Of a DNA stretch of 14,824 nucleotides, positions 13,665-14,824 are shown piece after piece; the stretch's first letter is position 1, and each line of letters starts with the position of its first letter. The stretch covers positions 1 to 14,824 of the forward strand of contig JAQSXM010000035.1 of assembly GCA_029256645.1 (NCBI GenBank), written 5' to 3'. Below the pieces are notes generated by a model. It saw nothing but the letters and a program-made list of their open reading frames with translations. It had not been told where the DNA came from and did no database searches. Position numbers and translations under genes: made by a program. This DNA is from Sporomusa sp. Its GTDB lineage: Bacteria > Bacillota_C > Negativicutes > Sporomusales > Sporomusaceae.

Positions 13665-13680
13665 TACAATAAGTATTGTA
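13665..13680. repeat. 16-bp palindrome, possible operator
   Basis: TACAATA-AG-TATTGTA is a perfect 7-2-7 inverted repeat, about 80 bp before the coiled-coil gene. Its size and AT-rich symmetry fit a binding site for a small dimeric regulator such as the XRE protein nearby. AT-rich palindromes also arise by chance in this intergenic region. Confidence 0.3.
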
Positions 13681-13758
13681 ATATGGACAATGAGTTACTT
13701 CTACCTTTATTGAGGCCTTTTTTATTAAAAAAACTTTGTAAGGTTAAGGAATGGTTGA

Positions 13759-13962
13759 ATGAAGCATAGATTATCGGCCGCCAAAAGAAAAAAATATGAT
13801 GATCTAAATAATATAATCCGGGAATTGAGCCAGGAAATTGATCATCTAGAAAAAGAAAAAAAAGATACAACCGAAATATATAATCAACTAGGATTAGCAT
13901 TGGATAAATGTATGGAATTTGTTCGGGTAGAAATTTACAAAAAAAATAATAAGATAAAATAA
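13759..13962 (+). CDS. Small coiled-coil protein of unknown function (possibly Spo0E-like)
   Basis: A basic, helix-rich protein of 67 residues. Two helices are likely: about 12-34 (YDDLNNIIRELSQEIDHLEKEK) and about 39-60 (EIYNQLGLALDKCMEFVRVEIY), joined by a short KKDTT turn, with a lysine-rich tail. The helical-hairpin size and the LxLALDK stretch recall Spo0E-like aspartyl-phosphate phosphatases, whose signature is SQELD. That signature is not intact in the second helix, so the resemblance is weak. AAGGA precedes the ATG by 8 nt and a terminator follows at once, so it is a genuine monocistronic gene. Codon use is A/T-richer than in the metabolic genes to the left. A Spo0E-like role would imply a sporulation phosphorelay; without that, function is unknown. 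Confidence 0.6.
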   Translation: MKHRLSAAKRKKYDDLNNIIRELSQEIDHLEKEKKDTTEIYNQLGLALDKCMEFVRVEIYKKNNKIK

Positions 13963-13998
13963 TAAACACCGGCAAAAATTAGCCGGTGTTTATATTTT
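13963..13998 (+). terminator. Rho-independent terminator after the 67-aa gene
   Basis: An 11-bp perfect stem TAAACACCGGC (13963-13973) with GCCGGTGTTTA (13982-13992), loop AAAAATTA, tail TATTTT. It starts directly after the stop codon. Confidence 0.85.
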
Positions 13999-14021
13999 GC
14001 GATAAATCCATGGAGGCACAT

Positions 14022-14055
14022 AAAACAAGAAATCCTACTATTTGTCAGTAGGATT
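14022..14055 (-). terminator. Rho-independent terminator of the 123-aa gene (minus strand)
   Basis: On the plus strand AATCCTACT (14031-14039) pairs with AGTAGGATT (14047-14055). Read on the minus strand the stem is followed by TCTTGTTTTAT, a moderate T-tract. It lies 13 nt past the stop codon of the minus-strand gene. Confidence 0.72.
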
Positions 14056-14068
14056 CAGAAAGGCAATA

Positions 14069-14440
14069 TTATTCTTTTAACTGTGCAAGTAATGCTTTAG
14101 GGGCAGAACCTGACTGGGCTAAGGCTGCAATACCAGATTGCTGCGCTGTTGGTAAGTTTATGAGGGGTGCTGCTTCTGCTGCTACAACTGCATCAAATAT
14201 TCTGGTTTCACTTTCCTGCAGACTGGACGACTCATTTTTAAATAACACTGCAGCATCCTGGTTGCCACTTAATTCTACGGAGTAGGCAGGGCCGATCCGT
14301 TTATTCAAATCATCAGTATCATCAGTATCATCAGAGCTTGTTTCCAAGCCTGTCGTAACGCGATTTATCGTTGTATTATCTGTTTGTGTTTTCGAAAACT
14401 GATAATCAGTATTGGAAATAGTAAGGTTTATTGATGACAT
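14069..14440 (-). CDS. Hypothetical 123-aa protein with Asp-Asp-Thr repeat
   Basis: I do not recognise this protein. It has 123 residues, no cysteine, no signal peptide and no membrane helix. The N-terminal third is rich in Ser, Thr and Asn (MSSINLTISNTDYQFSKTQT). Residues 37-44 form an acidic DDTDDTDD run encoded by a 9-bp DNA repeat. The C-terminal half is Ala-rich and probably helical (RIFDAVVAAEAA, then SGIAALAQSGSAPKALLAQLKE). The frame opens at 14503, but AGGAG 9 nt before ATG 14440 fixes the start, and a TTGACA promoter at 14475-14503 overlaps the longer reading. It has its own promoter and terminator. The low-complexity Ser/Thr/Asn N-terminus and Ala/Gln C-terminus recall secreted or flagellar accessory proteins, but that is only an impression. 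Confidence 0.68.
   Translation of the reverse strand: MSSINLTISNTDYQFSKTQTDNTTINRVTTGLETSSDDTDDTDDLNKRIGPAYSVELSGNQDAAVLFKNESSSLQESETRIFDAVVAAEAAPLINLPTAQQSGIAALAQSGSAPKALLAQLKE
14309..14334. repeat. 9-bp tandem repeat ATCATCAGT, about 2.9 copies
   Basis: ATCATCAGT is repeated from 14309 to 14334 inside the 123-aa gene. It encodes the Asp-Asp-Thr run on the minus strand. The unit is a multiple of three, so copy-number change would lengthen or shorten the acidic run without shifting the frame. Confidence 0.85.
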
Positions 14441-14474
14441 GGTTATCATCTCCTGTAATTTTTTCCTTAATCTT

Positions 14475-14503
14475 ACTATGCTACCAGATATGTGGAATGT
14501 CAA
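14475..14503 (-). promoter_or_regulatory. Sigma-A promoter of the 123-aa gene (minus strand)
   Basis: On the minus strand a perfect TTGACA (14503-14498), a 17-nt spacer and CATAGT (14480-14475, four of six). The start would be near 14468, giving a leader of about 28 nt to the ATG at 14440. Confidence 0.78.
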
Positions 14504-14561
14504 GACAAATTATGTAAGAAACAGTTGATTTAAGGCTGTAATTAGCAAATAGACAAGAAAA

Positions 14562-14590
14562 TTGTCAGCTTTACAGAGTCTTAACATAAA
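14562..14590 (+). promoter_or_regulatory. Probable promoter of the right-edge membrane protein gene
   Basis: TTGTCA (14562-14567, five of six) is followed after 17 nt by CATAAA (14585-14590, four of six). The start would be near 14597 with a leader of about 109 nt. A second perfect TATAAT at 14624-14629 has no -35 partner at normal spacing. No sigma-28 (flagellar) promoter was found. Confidence 0.5.
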
Positions 14591-14705
14591 GATAAAATTC
14601 ATAACTTGTTAATAGTGTAAGATTATAATACCGGCTATATTTACCAGAGCTAGCTATTGAGAGACTATGTAAGGCCGCAAATCGCAAAATACAGGAGGCT
14701 GGATG

Positions 14706-14824
14706 ATGAGACATTCGCGAAGTATAAAGACTATTTTTATTGCTGGCATGTTGTTAATAACAGCTATTGTCATGAGTATTCAGGCCGGGCTTAGTTTATA
14801 TTCTTTTAAAAGCAGCATGGAAAC
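14706..14824 (+). CDS. N-terminus of a membrane protein, possibly a methyl-accepting chemotaxis protein (truncated by window edge)
   Basis: Only the first 39 codons and two bases are present. The start reads MRHSRSIKTIFIAGMLLITAIVMSIQ: a basic cytoplasmic stub, then one hydrophobic helix at about 9-31, then GLSLYSFKSSME heading outside the membrane. This is the usual opening of chemotaxis receptors and of sensor proteins with an extracytoplasmic ligand domain, where the first helix is uncleaved. Two ATG codons stand in tandem at 14703 and 14706. The second has the better spacing, 7 nt, from AGGAGG (14693-14698). Nothing of a HAMP or signalling domain is in view, so a histidine kinase or a diguanylate cyclase is equally compatible. 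Confidence 0.55.
   Translation, partial: MRHSRSIKTIFIAGMLLITAIVMSIQAGLSLYSFKSSME

Noticed and set aside
13665..13680. Attachment site or mobile-element boundary at the AT-rich palindrome
   Set aside because: No integrase, transposase, target duplication or second copy was seen in the window.
14441..14503. N-terminal extension of the 123-aa protein up to 14503
   Set aside because: The extension overlaps a TTGACA/CATAGT promoter and lies before a clear AGGAG site that serves ATG 14440.
14597..14705. Cyclic-di-GMP riboswitch in the leader of the right-edge gene
   Set aside because: GCAAA-like pieces are present, but the conserved core and the paired stems of that class could not be found.

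Overview
The window looks like chromosomal DNA of a diderm, Gram-negative-type Firmicute of the Negativicutes, most plausibly the Sporomusa/Pelosinus group. This is an inference from four things: Firmicute-style AGGAGG ribosome binding sites and hairpin/T-tract terminators, a periplasm-spanning HlyD/MFS pump that needs an outer membrane, an anaerobe-type ferredoxin sulfite reductase, and an MCP-like gene at the right edge. No rRNA, tRNA, CRISPR array or insertion sequence was seen. Positions 1-90 hold no gene I can support; they are the upstream flank of the first ABC gene, whose permease and binding-protein partners are probably outside the window.

Region A (91-2152) has a sulfonate/nitrate/taurine-type ABC ATPase, a terminator, and an overlapping pair: a protein made of two DUF2292 (YezD-type) repeats and a small radical SAM enzyme of the 'TatD-associated' kind. 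Region B (2193-5370) is a self-contained efflux operon: a PadR regulator, a HlyD/EmrA adaptor and a 14-helix DHA2 MFS pump. Region C (5402-9671) has a ferredoxin-type siroheme sulfite reductase (a Lys in place of the nitrite-reductase Asn suggests sulfite), an orphan branched-chain-amino-acid-type binding lipoprotein, and cysteine synthase. Regions A and C together suggest a route from organosulfonate or sulfite through sulfide to cysteine.

Region D (9670-13005) is a metal module. A two-gene minus-strand operon (COG0701/DUF318 permease and its TIGR03943/YcgQ partner, overlapping by 4 bp) diverges from a Zur-like Fur-family regulator and a ZnuA-like zinc-binding lipoprotein. The shared intergenic region holds a perfect 11-bp inverted repeat whose arms also form the -35 and -10 boxes of a promoter, so one regulator could control both directions.

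Region E (13040-14824) has small and poorly known genes: a minus-strand XRE regulator, a 382-bp intergenic stretch (13377-13758), a 67-aa coiled-coil protein, an unidentified 123-aa minus-strand protein with an Asp-Asp-Thr repeat, and the start of a membrane protein cut by the window edge. The 382-bp stretch contains the XRE promoter, a short transcription unit with its own -10 and terminator, and a small palindrome.

Several starts were moved inward from the longest open frame because a good ribosome binding site or a family N-terminus favours a later codon. This applies to the DUF2292, radical SAM, MFS, sulfite reductase, cysK, TIGR03943, permease, ZnuA, XRE and 123-aa genes. All family names come from reading motifs by eye, and all RNA structures were paired by hand; neither was checked by search or computation.
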